A stretch of DNA of 58,190 bases, from assembly GCA_910579515.1 (NCBI GenBank), contig CAJTUV010000023.1:1-58190 (forward strand). Reading direction: 5' to 3'. The notes beneath the pieces were generated by a model, which was given only the letters and a program-made list of their open reading frames with translations, did no database searches and had not been told where the DNA came from. Source of the DNA: an uncultured Hungatella sp. GTDB lineage: Bacteria; Bacillota; Clostridia; Lachnospirales; Lachnospiraceae. Within the stretch, counting starts at the first letter, position 1, and every line of letters begins with the position of its first letter. The position numbers and the translations under genes are program-made. Below, piece by piece: positions 1-8,399 of this stretch.

Positions 1-201
1 ACATTAAGCATCGGGATATTAAAAAATGACCTGATTTATATTCTGTTGGAAACAGATGCGCAGAAACAGGATAAACTGTTCCAGCAGATATATGAAGACA
101 TCAGCAAAAATCTGGTTCCGATAAGACCAGACCGTCATTACCACCGGACAAAGGGTCAGCTTGCGGGAAAATATTCAAACACACATAAAAGGGCTTATTA
201 A
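1..201 (+). pseudogene. 3' end of a DDE transposase (IS4-like), cut by window edge
   Basis: Frame 1 is open from the first base to a TAA at 199-201 and encodes 66 residues. The C-terminus contains ISKNLVPIRPDRHYHR followed by a basic tail, which resembles the C-terminal end of IS4-type DDE transposases. The upstream part lies outside the window, so I cannot tell whether this is an intact transposase or a fragment. The family assignment rests on this short tail only and is tentative. Confidence 0.45.
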
Positions 202-287
202 ACAACAAAATGATAGCACATGAGGACATTCCGCATGATAAATACAGCAGAACAGCATCAAATATCAGGAGGGGGTCCATAACAACG

Positions 288-345
288 CCGGATGCCTTTA
301 TCCCATGGAGGGGTGTAAAGGTATCCGGTATTGTTCTTTTTCTTA
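288..345 (+). terminator. Rho-independent terminator hairpin
   Basis: A 13-bp stem (288-300 pairing with 316-328, one G-U pair) is followed by a T-rich run at 329-345. It lies 3' of the transposase tail and could end transcription from it. Confidence 0.6.
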
Positions 346-381
346 AGTTAATGACATTGTGAAAAATCAAGGCTTTTCTCG

Positions 382-454
382 TGGAGATAACGAGGTTCGA
401 ACTCGCGACCTCTACGTTGCGAACGTAGCGCTCTCCCAGCTGAGCTATATCCCC
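382..454 (-). tRNA. tRNA-Ala (anticodon CGC)
   Basis: The minus strand folds as a full cloverleaf: 7-bp acceptor stem (GGGGATA with TATCTCC), D-arm with AGCTCAGCTGGGAGAGC, anticodon stem CTACG/CGTAG around loop TTCGCAA, and T-arm with GTTCGAAC. The anticodon is CGC, reading the GCG alanine codon. The third acceptor pair is G-U, the classical alanine identity element, and the discriminator base is A. CCA is not encoded. Confidence 0.95.
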
Positions 455-576
455 ATGTCAACTATTATAGCATTAGATTTTAAAAATGCAATGTTTTTTT
501 ATAGAGAAAGAATAATTTCCATCACAAAAAGCAAACATTAAAAGACAGGAAACCTTTGTGAAAGTGAGGAAAGCTT

Positions 577-1932
577 ATGACGCCAGAAACTGCCTTAAAT
601 CCCGCAAGACTGATAACAGCCGCTCTTGTGGGATTGATCCTTTTATTAGTCCTGATTATCAAATTCAAGGTCCAGGCAATGATCGCCATTTTAGTCGGCG
701 CTGTCTTTATCGGCCTTTTTGCCGGAATGCCTGCCACTGACATTGTTGCTGCCGTTAACGACGGCATCGGAAACACCTTAAAAGGAATCGCTCTGTTAGT
801 GGGCTTAGGTTCCATGTTTGGAGCAATTCTGGAACTGTCTGGAGGAGCCCAGACTTTGGCTGTCACCATGGTGAAATGGTTCGGTGACAAAAAGGCGGCC
901 TGGGCTCTTGGCATTACGGGAATGGTCATATCCATGCCTGTGTTTTTTGACGCGGGATTGATTATCCTCATTCCCCTTGCCTTTTCTCTGGCAAAAAGAA
1001 CCAAACGTTCTTCTTTGTATTATGTGATTCCGCTCCTGGCCGGCCTTGCCGTAGGACACGCCTTTATTCCCCCTACCCCAGGTCCTGTCCTTGTGGCCAC
1101 TATGCTGAATGTGGACCTGGGATGGGTGATTTTAGTGGGAATATTTTGTGGGGCCTGTTCTATGGTTGTGGCAGGGCCTGTCTGGGGAAGCATTTGTGGA
1201 AAAAATTATCAGATTCCTGTTCCGGAGAGAATCTCTGGACAAGAAAATTTTGAGGAGTCCAAGCTTCCCGATTTCTGGACCATTGCAGGCATAATCCTCA
1301 TTCCCCTTGTGCTTATAATCTTTAACTCCCTTACAGGAGTCTCTCCCTCCATGAAAGCTCTGGCTCCTCTGTTTGCTTTTCTGGGAGAACCTTTCGTGGC
1401 TCTGCTTATCGCCACCATTGCCGCCATGTTTCTTTTAGGAATCCGCCACGGCTATTCCATGGAAGAGCTGGAAAAAATTATGACCAAATCTCTGGAGCCT
1501 ACAGGCATGATTCTTCTGGTCACAGCCTGCGGCGGCGTTCTCCGCTACGTTCTCCAATATTCTGGCCTCGGCGATATCATTGGAAATGCAGTTTCTTCTA
1601 TGTCGCTTCCATTTGTGGTTTTAGCTTTTCTTGTTGCAGTTCTGGTTCGTATCAGCGTAGGCTCTTCCACTGTGGCTATGACCATGGCGGCGGGAATCGT
1701 TTCCGCTCTTCCAGGAATCACAGATTTGTCGCCTCTCTATTTGGCCTGTACCACTGCAGCGGTGGCTGGAGGCGCTACTGCATTCTCCCATTTTAATGAT
1801 TCCGGCTTCTGGTTAGTCAAGTCCTTAGTGGGATTGGATGAAAAAACCACATTAAAAACATGGACTGTGATGGAAACCCTTGTCGGATTCACTGGTTTTG
1901 TGGTAGCATTAATTATCTCCTTGTTTGCTTAG
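577..1932 (+). CDS. GntP-family gluconate/sugar-acid:H+ symporter
   Basis: A 451-aa integral membrane protein with about a dozen hydrophobic segments along its whole length, the usual size for GntP permeases. Family-typical stretches are visible: GMVISMPVFFDAG near residue 115, HAFIPPTPGPV near residue 165, and a C-terminal half with SSTVAMTMAAG and GGATAFSHFNDSGFW. Members import gluconate, idonate or related aldonates with protons. It is followed 37 bp later by an IlvD/Edd dehydratase, so the pair probably imports and dehydrates a sugar acid. The ATG follows GTGAGG at a normal distance. The exact substrate cannot be read from sequence. Confidence 0.9.
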   Translation: MTPETALNPARLITAALVGLILLLVLIIKFKVQAMIAILVGAVFIGLFAGMPATDIVAAVNDGIGNTLKGIALLVGLGSMFGAILELSGGAQTLAVTMVKWFGDKKAAWALGITGMVISMPVFFDAGLIILIPLAFSLAKRTKRSSLYYVIPLLAGLAVGHAFIPPTPGPVLVATMLNVDLGWVILVGIFCGACSMVVAGPVWGSICGKNYQIPVPERISGQENFEESKLPDFWTIAGIILIPLVLIIFNSLTGVSPSMKALAPLFAFLGEPFVALLIATIAAMFLLGIRHGYSMEELEKIMTKSLEPTGMILLVTACGGVLRYVLQYSGLGDIIGNAVSSMSLPFVVLAFLVAVLVRISVGSSTVAMTMAAGIVSALPGITDLSPLYLACTTAAVAGGATAFSHFNDSGFWLVKSLVGLDEKTTLKTWTVMETLVGFTGFVVALIISLFA

Positions 1933-1969
1933 AACAGTATGTAGAAAAAATGAGAAAAGAGGTATGATT

Positions 1970-3724
1970 ATGAGTTGTTTAGTCAGTCAGAAAATGCGAA
2001 CGCTGGCTCCTGAGCTGGATCCCTTAAGGATCGGGACAGGCTGGAAACCAGAGGATTTGTCCAAGCCTCAGATTTTTATTGAAAGTACCTTTGGGGACAG
2101 CCATCCGGGAAGCGGTCATCTGGATGTTCTGGTCGAAGAAGTGCGAAAAGGCGTGGCAGAAGCCGGAGGACATGGAGCCCGATATTTTTGTACAGACATG
2201 TGCGACGGGGAAAGTCAGGGAACAGACGGCATCAATTACAGTCTGGCCAGCCGAGAAATGATCGCCAACATGATTGAGATTCAGGCAAACGCCACTCCTT
2301 TTGACGCAGGAGTATATCTGGCAAGCTGTGATAAGGGAATGCCAGCTAACTTAATGGGACTTCTGCGGGTAAATATTCCTGCGGTAGTGGTATCCGGCGG
2401 AACCATGAACGCAGGTCCAGATATGCTTACTCTGGAACAGCTTGGCATGTACAGCGCCAAATTCCAGAGAGGAGAAATTGGTGAAGAAACATTTCAATGG
2501 GCCAAGAACAATGCCTGTCCAAGCTGCGGAGCCTGTTCTTTTATCGGAACCGCCTCCACCATGCAGATTATGGCCGAAGCCTTGGGGCTGTCTCTTCCTG
2601 GCAGCGCCCTCATGCCCGCCACCAGCCCAGATCTTTTAAGCTTTGCCAGACAGGCAGGCCGTCAGGCAGTAAAGCTGGCCTATATGGAACACATGCGGCC
2701 CAGCGAGATTGTGACCATGGACAGCTTTGAAAACGCCATCCTAATCCATGCCGCTATATCGGGAAGCACCAACTGCCTTCTCCATCTTCCCGCCATTGCT
2801 CATGAGCTGAAAATCGACATTACAGGAGACACCTTCGACCGACTACATCGAAACGCCCGCTACCTCTTAGACGTCCGTCCAGCCGGCCGCTGGCCAGCAG
2901 AATGTTTCTATTATGCAGGAGGCGTTCCGGCGATTATGGAGGAGATAAAGCATTGTCTCCATTTAGACGCCATGACTGTGACAGGAAAGACTCTGGGAGA
3001 GAATCTGGAGGAGTTAAAGAAAAACGGCTTCTATGACCGGTGCCAGAAATGGCTGGAGGAATTTAATAACCGCTATCACTGTGCTTTAACAAAGGAAGAT
3101 ATCATACGTCCCTATGAAAAAGCCATCGGGACAGACGGAAGCATCGCTGTTCTCAGAGGAAATTTAGCGCCAGAGGGCGCTGTCATTAAACACACCGCCT
3201 GCCCAAAGGAAATGTTCCAGGCTGTGCTGCGGGCTCGTCCCTTTGACAGTGAGGAAGATTGTTTAGACGCCGTGTTAAATCACAGGGTGCAGAAAGGAGA
3301 GGCTGTTTTTATTCGCTATGAAGGGCCAAAAGGAAGCGGAATGCCGGAAATGTTCTACACCTCAGAGGCCATCAGCAGCGATAAAGAGTTGGGACGAAGT
3401 ATCGCTCTGATTACAGACGGACGCTTCTCAGGAGCCTCCACCGGACCAGTTATTGGCCACTGCAGTCCAGAAGCTGCAGACGGAGGTCCCATCGCTTTAG
3501 TGGAGGAAGGAGACTTAATCGAAATTGACGTCATGGCCCGAAAATTAAATATTATAGGCGTTCAGGGAGTGAAAAAGACCCCAGAGGAGATGGAAGAGAT
3601 ATTAGCGCAGCGAAAGAAGAAGTGGAAGCCGCGAAAGGCTCGTTATGGCAAGGGCGCACTTCGGCTGTTCAGCCAGCACGCCGCCAGCCCTATGAAAGGG
3701 GCATATCTGGAATACGACGATTAA
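1970..3724 (+). CDS. IlvD/Edd-family dehydratase, probably a sugar-acid dehydratase
   Basis: A 584-aa protein of the dihydroxy-acid/6-phosphogluconate dehydratase family. Family hallmarks are SCDKGMPANLMG (about residue 120), the iron-sulfur ligand segment CPSCGACSFIGTASTMQ (about residues 183-199) and the C-terminal GRFSGASTGPVIGHCSPEA. The enzymes use an Fe-S cluster and Mg2+ to remove water from a 2,3-dihydroxy acid. ATG 1970 is chosen because AAAAGAGG ends seven bases upstream; ATG 1964 is too close to it. Standing right after a GntP permease, with no other branched-chain amino acid genes nearby, it more likely acts on gluconate or another aldonate than in isoleucine/valine synthesis. That substrate choice is inference. 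Confidence 0.85.
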   Translation: MSCLVSQKMRTLAPELDPLRIGTGWKPEDLSKPQIFIESTFGDSHPGSGHLDVLVEEVRKGVAEAGGHGARYFCTDMCDGESQGTDGINYSLASREMIANMIEIQANATPFDAGVYLASCDKGMPANLMGLLRVNIPAVVVSGGTMNAGPDMLTLEQLGMYSAKFQRGEIGEETFQWAKNNACPSCGACSFIGTASTMQIMAEALGLSLPGSALMPATSPDLLSFARQAGRQAVKLAYMEHMRPSEIVTMDSFENAILIHAAISGSTNCLLHLPAIAHELKIDITGDTFDRLHRNARYLLDVRPAGRWPAECFYYAGGVPAIMEEIKHCLHLDAMTVTGKTLGENLEELKKNGFYDRCQKWLEEFNNRYHCALTKEDIIRPYEKAIGTDGSIAVLRGNLAPEGAVIKHTACPKEMFQAVLRARPFDSEEDCLDAVLNHRVQKGEAVFIRYEGPKGSGMPEMFYTSEAISSDKELGRSIALITDGRFSGASTGPVIGHCSPEAADGGPIALVEEGDLIEIDVMARKLNIIGVQGVKKTPEEMEEILAQRKKKWKPRKARYGKGALRLFSQHAASPMKGAYLEYDD

Positions 3725-3727
3725 ACT

Positions 3728-3751
3728 ATGAGGAGGGGCAGCCCTCCTCAT
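3728..3751. terminator. Hairpin between convergent genes
   Basis: A perfect 10-bp stem (ATGAGGAGGG with CCCTCCTCAT) around a GCAG loop lies three bases after the dehydratase stop codon and before the convergent MetH-activation gene. No long T-run follows, so it may act as a weak or Rho-assisted terminator in either direction. Confidence 0.55.
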
Positions 3752-3780
3752 TCAACCGACTACCCAATTTTCCTCAACTT

Positions 3781-4419
3781 TTACGTCCTCCTATATGCAC
3801 AATCCCTCTTTTCACAATCCTGGCAGCTTCTCATCCCACATGTTCCTGGAATTCGGCTGATTCCAATCACCGCCGTCACAGATTTGGAGGGCGCCATCAA
3901 AAGGCTGTCTGTCAGAGTGATCCCAATCCGTTTCCCAGCCTCCAGACACCCAAGGAGAGCCGGCTGACACTCCAAAGAAAAGTCACCGTATCCGGGACTG
4001 AATCTGGGACGCAGATACAACCCCTTCTCCTCATATTTTTTTTCAAGTTCCTCGTTCATCTGGTCGCAGTAATCCTCCAGCATAGCAGCGGCCGCCGCCT
4101 GAAGGACCACCGCCTTGCTCATCTGAAGCCTGTTATATCTATGAAGCAATAGATCAACCCCCGTTCCCAGAGTCGCCCCAAACAGCAGCACGCTTTGGCA
4201 GTCTTTCAAATTCTTTTTAAGAGCCTTGCTGCAGGTCTGAAATGCACAGCAGTCAATTCCCTCCTCCCCATAAAAAGACAAGGGATATTCTTTATAGATG
4301 GACTTGGGCACAGCCGCCCTTTCAAGCTCCCGAACGCACGCTTCTATTAATACAAGAACCTGCTCCTTTGCCTCATGCCGGCCATATCCTAAATAGCGCA
4401 GAATCTCTTTTGTGTTCAT
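3781..4419 (-). CDS. Stand-alone methionine synthase reactivation domain protein
   Basis: A 212-aa protein resembling the C-terminal S-adenosylmethionine-binding activation domain of cobalamin-dependent methionine synthase MetH, here as a separate polypeptide. The segment RPRFSPGYGDFSLECQ (about residues 145-160) corresponds to the RxxPGY motif that binds AdoMet. The C-terminus is cysteine-rich (CGMRSCQDCEKRDC). In MetH this domain helps reductively remethylate oxidised cobalamin. It sits 28 bp downstream of metF, which supplies methyl-THF, and behind cysK, so a role in methionine synthesis or another corrinoid methyltransferase is likely. The core methionine synthase is not in the window. 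ATG 4419 is preferred because GGAGGA precedes it; an upstream TTG overlaps that site. Confidence 0.8.
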   Translation of the reverse strand: MNTKEILRYLGYGRHEAKEQVLVLIEACVRELERAAVPKSIYKEYPLSFYGEEGIDCCAFQTCSKALKKNLKDCQSVLLFGATLGTGVDLLLHRYNRLQMSKAVVLQAAAAAMLEDYCDQMNEELEKKYEEKGLYLRPRFSPGYGDFSLECQPALLGCLEAGKRIGITLTDSLLMAPSKSVTAVIGISRIPGTCGMRSCQDCEKRDCAYRRT

Positions 4420-4447
4420 AATGGCTGTCCTCCGTCTCAATAAAATC

Positions 4448-5305
4448 CTACAGGATTTCTGACAAGCTATCCTGAATCCGCCTTGCCACCTCCGGCTTAT
4501 TCATAGAGTAAATATGGATTCCATTTACACCGTTGGCAATCAGGTCAATAATCTGTTCTGTGGCATAGGCGATTCCCGCCTGCCTCATAGCGGCCGGATT
4601 ATGACCGAACCGGTCCACAATGGCCTTAAACCGAGAGGGCAGATACGTGCCTGACATCTGACAGATCCGCTTGATCTGAGACACATTGGTCACAGGCATG
4701 ATTCCCGCAATCACCGGAACTGTGATTCCTCGCTCCCGAATGCGGTATAGATAATTGTACAAAATATTGTTATCAAAAAACATCTGAGTGGTCACAAAAT
4801 CGCAGCCTGCCTCCACCTTCTCCTTTAAATGGGTGATATCTTCTGTTTTATTGCTTGACTCTACATGGCCTTCCGGATAGCAGGCGCCGCCAATGCAGAA
4901 ATCCCCTTTCTGCTTTATCTCATAGATCAGCTGAGAGGCATACTGATAATCCTTTTCCACCTTCCCCTCTCTGGGAATATCTCCTCTGAGGGCCAGAATA
5001 TTCTCAATTTTCTTTTCCTCTAATTGTTCCAATACTCGGCGGACATGTTCTCTTGTAGAGGAAACGCAGGTCAAATGAGCCAGCGTGGGCACCTGATATT
5101 CGTTATTCAAGGTATCGGCGATATCTACTGTATACTGGCTGGTTCCGCCTCCTGCCCCATAGGTGACGCTCATAAACGCAGGATGGAGTTTTGCAATCTC
5201 TTTTGCCGCCTGTTCCACAGACTCATAATTATCCATGGTCTTGGGCGGAAATACTTCAAAAGATAAGGTAGGCTTTCCCTGAGCTAAAATATCTTTAATT
5301 TTCAT
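4448..5305 (-). CDS. metF: 5,10-methylenetetrahydrofolate reductase
   Basis: A 285-aa flavoprotein of the MetF family, the usual length of a bacterial enzyme. The N-terminal TLSFEVFPPKT, the SVTYGAGGG segment and HLTCVSSTR are all conserved, and LALRGDIP matches the FAD/folate pocket. It reduces 5,10-methylene-THF to 5-methyl-THF, the methyl donor for methionine. The start is set by AGGAGAAAAGAG just before ATG 5305; open sequence further upstream runs into cysK in another frame. It starts 10 bp after cysK and precedes the MetH reactivation protein, so the three form a sulfur/methyl operon. Confidence 0.93.
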   Translation of the reverse strand: MKIKDILAQGKPTLSFEVFPPKTMDNYESVEQAAKEIAKLHPAFMSVTYGAGGGTSQYTVDIADTLNNEYQVPTLAHLTCVSSTREHVRRVLEQLEEKKIENILALRGDIPREGKVEKDYQYASQLIYEIKQKGDFCIGGACYPEGHVESSNKTEDITHLKEKVEAGCDFVTTQMFFDNNILYNYLYRIRERGITVPVIAGIMPVTNVSQIKRICQMSGTYLPSRFKAIVDRFGHNPAAMRQAGIAYATEQIIDLIANGVNGIHIYSMNKPEVARRIQDSLSEIL

Positions 5306-5315
5306 CTCTTTTCTC

Positions 5316-6245
5316 CTAATCAAACAATGGGGTAGACAAGTATCTGTCTCCTGTATCTGGCAAGAGAACGACAATGGTCTTTCCCTGATTTTCTGGGCGT
5401 TTCGCCAACAAAATCCCAGCCCATGCCGCCGCGCCGGAGGAAATGCCAACCAAAACACCTTCCAGGTTTCCGATCTTTCGTCCTGTCAAAAACGCCTCCT
5501 CGCTGGTCACAGTGATAATCTCATCATAGATTTTCGTATCCAATACTTCCGGAATAAATCCGGCTCCGATTCCCTGAAGTCCATGAGGGCCTGCTTTTCC
5601 CTGACTTAAGACAGGGGAATCTGCCGGCTCTACTGCCACCACCTTGATGTCTGGATTCTGGCTTTTTAAATATGTGCCGACTCCTGTCACCGTTCCTCCG
5701 GTTCCTACGCCGGCCACAAAAATATCCACCTTGCCGTCCGTATCCTTCCAAATCTCCGGTCCGGTAGACTCACGATGGGCAGCAGGATTGGCAGGATTAC
5801 GAAACTGCCCCGGAATAAAGCTTTCAGGAATCTCTTTTGCCAGCTCTTCTGCCTTTTCAATGGCTCCCTTCATGCCTTTTGCACCTTCGGTCAGCACCAG
5901 CTCGGCCCCATATGCTTTCATCAGCTGCCGCCGTTCCACGCTCATGGTCTCTGGCATAACGATGATAATTCGATATCCTCTGGCCGCCGCCACACAAGCC
6001 AGACCGATCCCTGTATTTCCGGAAGTAGGTTCAATGATAACCGAATCTTTTTTCAAAAGCCCCTTTGCCTGTGCATCATCCAGCATTGCTTTGGCCACCC
6101 GATCCTTTACAGAGCCGGCCGGATTCAAATACTCCAGCTTGGCCACCAGCTTGGCATTCAGCCCTTCCGCCTCTTCCAAATGGGCGAGCCTTAAAAGAGG
6201 CGTTCCTCCAATTAATTGATCTGCAGACGTATAGATCTTACTCAT
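5316..6245 (-). CDS. cysK: Cysteine synthase A (O-acetylserine sulfhydrylase)
   Basis: A 309-aa PLP enzyme of fold type II. The lysine that binds PLP is in PAGSVKDRVA (about residue 44), the asparagine loop is EPTSGNTGIGLA, the phosphate loop is GVGTGGTVTGVG, and PGSGERYLSTPLF-type sequence closes the protein (here PDTGDRYLSTPLF). It makes cysteine from O-acetylserine and sulfide. The ATG at 6245 overlaps the stop of the upstream histidine kinase as ATGA, which suggests translational coupling. This is an unusual partner: the usual neighbours cysE or a cysteine regulator are absent, and no T-box or S-box leader is visible upstream of the operon. Confidence 0.93.
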   Translation of the reverse strand: MSKIYTSADQLIGGTPLLRLAHLEEAEGLNAKLVAKLEYLNPAGSVKDRVAKAMLDDAQAKGLLKKDSVIIEPTSGNTGIGLACVAAARGYRIIIVMPETMSVERRQLMKAYGAELVLTEGAKGMKGAIEKAEELAKEIPESFIPGQFRNPANPAAHRESTGPEIWKDTDGKVDIFVAGVGTGGTVTGVGTYLKSQNPDIKVVAVEPADSPVLSQGKAGPHGLQGIGAGFIPEVLDTKIYDEIITVTSEEAFLTGRKIGNLEGVLVGISSGAAAWAGILLAKRPENQGKTIVVLLPDTGDRYLSTPLFD

Positions 6246-7507
6246 AATGATTCTCCCTTCAATAATACATTCAGACAAAAAACATGCTCCTCTTTTTCTG
6301 TCAGTATTGCTCCATGATATTTTTCTGCCACAGATTTTATGTTGGAAAGTCCTGTTCCCATAGGAGGCATAGGCCCTGGAACACAGGAATTTTTGAATTC
6401 CAACCTATAAAAATCCCCCTGACGCTCTCCTTTCATCTTAATCCAGCGTTCTCCATTCACCTTCTTGCTGGCTTCTATGGCATTATCCAGCCCATTGGCA
6501 AAAATCACGCACCAATCAAAATCGTCGATTCCGCTATTCTGTGGCAGTAAAACAAACGTCTCCCATCCAATCCCCCAGGCTTTCGCCAATTCCAGTTTCT
6601 CTCCTAACAGGATATCCACCACCGGATTTTGGGTCTGACAAGGAAAAGACAGCTCTACCGCTGCTGTCTCCATCTTTTTCAGATAATCTTTTGCCTCCTC
6701 CACTCGATTGGCGGTTAAAAGACCGTGAAGCACAGAAAAATGATTTTTGATATCATGGCGAAACGCCTTTGTCTTATCATAGCGCTTCTGGGCTTCTCCC
6801 ACATATCTTTTCTGAGCTTTGACTTCCTGAGTCAGGGAATCTAAGGCCGCTTGTGCCTTTAACCCATAAAGAACACGTTGGTAAGCATATAAGGTACATA
6901 TGAAAGCCGTCAGTCCCATTGCCTGCAGAAGAAGCAGCAGGAGTTGTTCTCCTATCCCCCCATCCCCGCTTATGTAAGGATATGCGGTCTGAACAATATA
7001 AAGTTCTGCAGAAAAAAAGAATAAGCCAGACAATAACAACAGCCTAAGATGCGGCGTCTCTTCTTTAAAAGATAAATATTTTAAAACCAGTCTGCAAAAG
7101 CCAAAACACAGTCCAAACGCTGTCACAGTGGCAAGAGATAATATACAATACAGCTTCCAGCCCCTAACATCAGGGGGAATCATCAAAATTTCCAGAGAAT
7201 TTATCATTCCAAACGAAAGCTGGCAGATATAGATCGCCAGGATAGAAGAAATACCACAAACCGCCCCTCGGTTTCCCAGCCAGAAACAGCTTACGCCATA
7301 AAGGAGGAACAGCTCTATCATAATAGAAAGGATTCCCTCGATTTGAAACGTGACACAGAAAGCCTGAAGGATACAGAGAAGAAAAAAATATCCAACCGTG
7401 TGCCAGTATTTCGGTCTTTTCCCGACAAGACTGCCGACGAAAAACAGATGGATGATGGAAAATCCGGCAAAGGTAAGCCCGTCGAGCCACAGGATGAACC
7501 AATCCAT
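6242..7507 (-). CDS. GHKL-type sensor histidine kinase (AgrC/VirS-like)
   Basis: A 421-aa protein with about six hydrophobic segments in residues 1-210, a short coiled linker, then a kinase core. The phospho-acceptor histidine is H251 in AFRHDIKNHFSVL. The ATP-binding region has NGLDNAIEAS (N box) and a GTGLSNIKSV glycine motif. This architecture is typical of quorum- or peptide-sensing kinases that pair with LytTR regulators. It starts 4 bp after the response regulator stop codon, with AAGGAA as ribosome binding site. The signal is unknown; no peptide pheromone gene was found next to it. Confidence 0.85.
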   Translation of the reverse strand: MDWFILWLDGLTFAGFSIIHLFFVGSLVGKRPKYWHTVGYFFLLCILQAFCVTFQIEGILSIMIELFLLYGVSCFWLGNRGAVCGISSILAIYICQLSFGMINSLEILMIPPDVRGWKLYCILSLATVTAFGLCFGFCRLVLKYLSFKEETPHLRLLLLSGLFFFSAELYIVQTAYPYISGDGGIGEQLLLLLLQAMGLTAFICTLYAYQRVLYGLKAQAALDSLTQEVKAQKRYVGEAQKRYDKTKAFRHDIKNHFSVLHGLLTANRVEEAKDYLKKMETAAVELSFPCQTQNPVVDILLGEKLELAKAWGIGWETFVLLPQNSGIDDFDWCVIFANGLDNAIEASKKVNGERWIKMKGERQGDFYRLEFKNSCVPGPMPPMGTGLSNIKSVAEKYHGAILTEKEEHVFCLNVLLKGESL

Positions 7508-7511
7508 ATTA

Positions 7512-8222
7512 TCAGTTCCTTTCTTTCATATGACGTAAAATCGCCTGGGCCAGATCCCGCTCCCGAAGCTTGGACACCGGAAGATTGCCTCCTTGAGACA
7601 GAAACACTTCTCCCTCCCTGCACCCGCAAACATAATCAAGATTCACAAGATAGCTTCTGTGACATCGAAAAAAGCGATTATCCAAATACTGTTCCAGTTG
7701 TTTTAACTTCTCATAATAGTCGATTACCGTTTTGTCTTTTTGATGGATATAGACCTTTCTTCCCCATACCTCGCAATATACAATCTCCTCCAGCAAAACC
7801 ACCTGACAGGAATTTCCCTTTTGTATCAAAAGGCTGGTCTCTGTTCTCTGCTCCAGCGTTTCTAAAGCCCTGTCCATAGTTCGTGCAAAACGGCCAGATG
7901 CCAATGGTTTTACTAAATAATCATATGCCTGAACCTCAAAGGCCTCAAACACCCGCTCTTGAAAGGCTGTCACAAAGACGAGCAGGCCGTCTTTCTTTTG
8001 TCTTTGCAGACTTTTGGCTGTCTCCATGCCGTCTGGTCCATCCATTTGAATATCCAAAAAAATAAGGTCAAAGCAATCTTTGCTGTTTAGAAGAGAGGTT
8101 CCACTTTCAAAACAATGAACATCATAGGAAAAAGACTGCCTCTCTTTTTGATATTCAAAAAGGAGTTCTGACAACTGCTCCATCATATACGGTTCATCGT
8201 CACAAATTGCAATTCTTATCAT
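7512..8222 (-). CDS. LytTR-family response regulator
   Basis: A 236-aa two-domain regulator. The receiver domain has the acidic pair in ICDDE (residues 8-9), phospho-acceptor D57 in FLDIQMDGPDG and the lysine in YLVKPL. The C-terminal half is a LytTR DNA-binding domain with RCHRSYLVNLDYV and a final variable beta region. It is first in a co-directional set with its kinase, cysK, metF and the MetH reactivation protein. Targets are unknown; a likely one is the promoter of this operon itself, where LytTR proteins often bind. Confidence 0.9.
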   Translation of the reverse strand: MIRIAICDDEPYMMEQLSELLFEYQKERQSFSYDVHCFESGTSLLNSKDCFDLIFLDIQMDGPDGMETAKSLQRQKKDGLLVFVTAFQERVFEAFEVQAYDYLVKPLASGRFARTMDRALETLEQRTETSLLIQKGNSCQVVLLEEIVYCEVWGRKVYIHQKDKTVIDYYEKLKQLEQYLDNRFFRCHRSYLVNLDYVCGCREGEVFLSQGGNLPVSKLRERDLAQAILRHMKERN

Positions 8223-8332
8223 TCAAGCGCCACCTTTTCCTCTATACGGGATAATCCCTCATACTTTTGCAGCAAGTCTTACGCTTTAGCTTATCACAAA
8301 GCGCCTTGTTTATCAAGCTGCTTTCCATCACC

Positions 8333-8361
8333 TTGACAAACCCATGCCTTGGTGATATGCT
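8333..8361 (+). promoter_or_regulatory. Sigma-A promoter of the SDR gene
   Basis: TTGACA (8333-8338) and TATGCT (8356-8361) are separated by exactly 17 bp and lie about 40 bp before the SDR start codon. Confidence 0.7.
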
Positions 8362-8399
8362 GTGCTCATAAAAATAGGAATAAAAGGAGATTTATTCAC

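Noticed and set aside
7343..7879. Long plus-strand open frames over the kinase and regulator genes
   Set aside because: They are shadows of well-supported minus-strand genes and have no ribosome sites.
8223..8332. S-box or T-box leader ahead of the LytTR-cysK-metF operon
   Set aside because: No conserved S-box or T-box elements could be found; sulfur control is not visible at this level.
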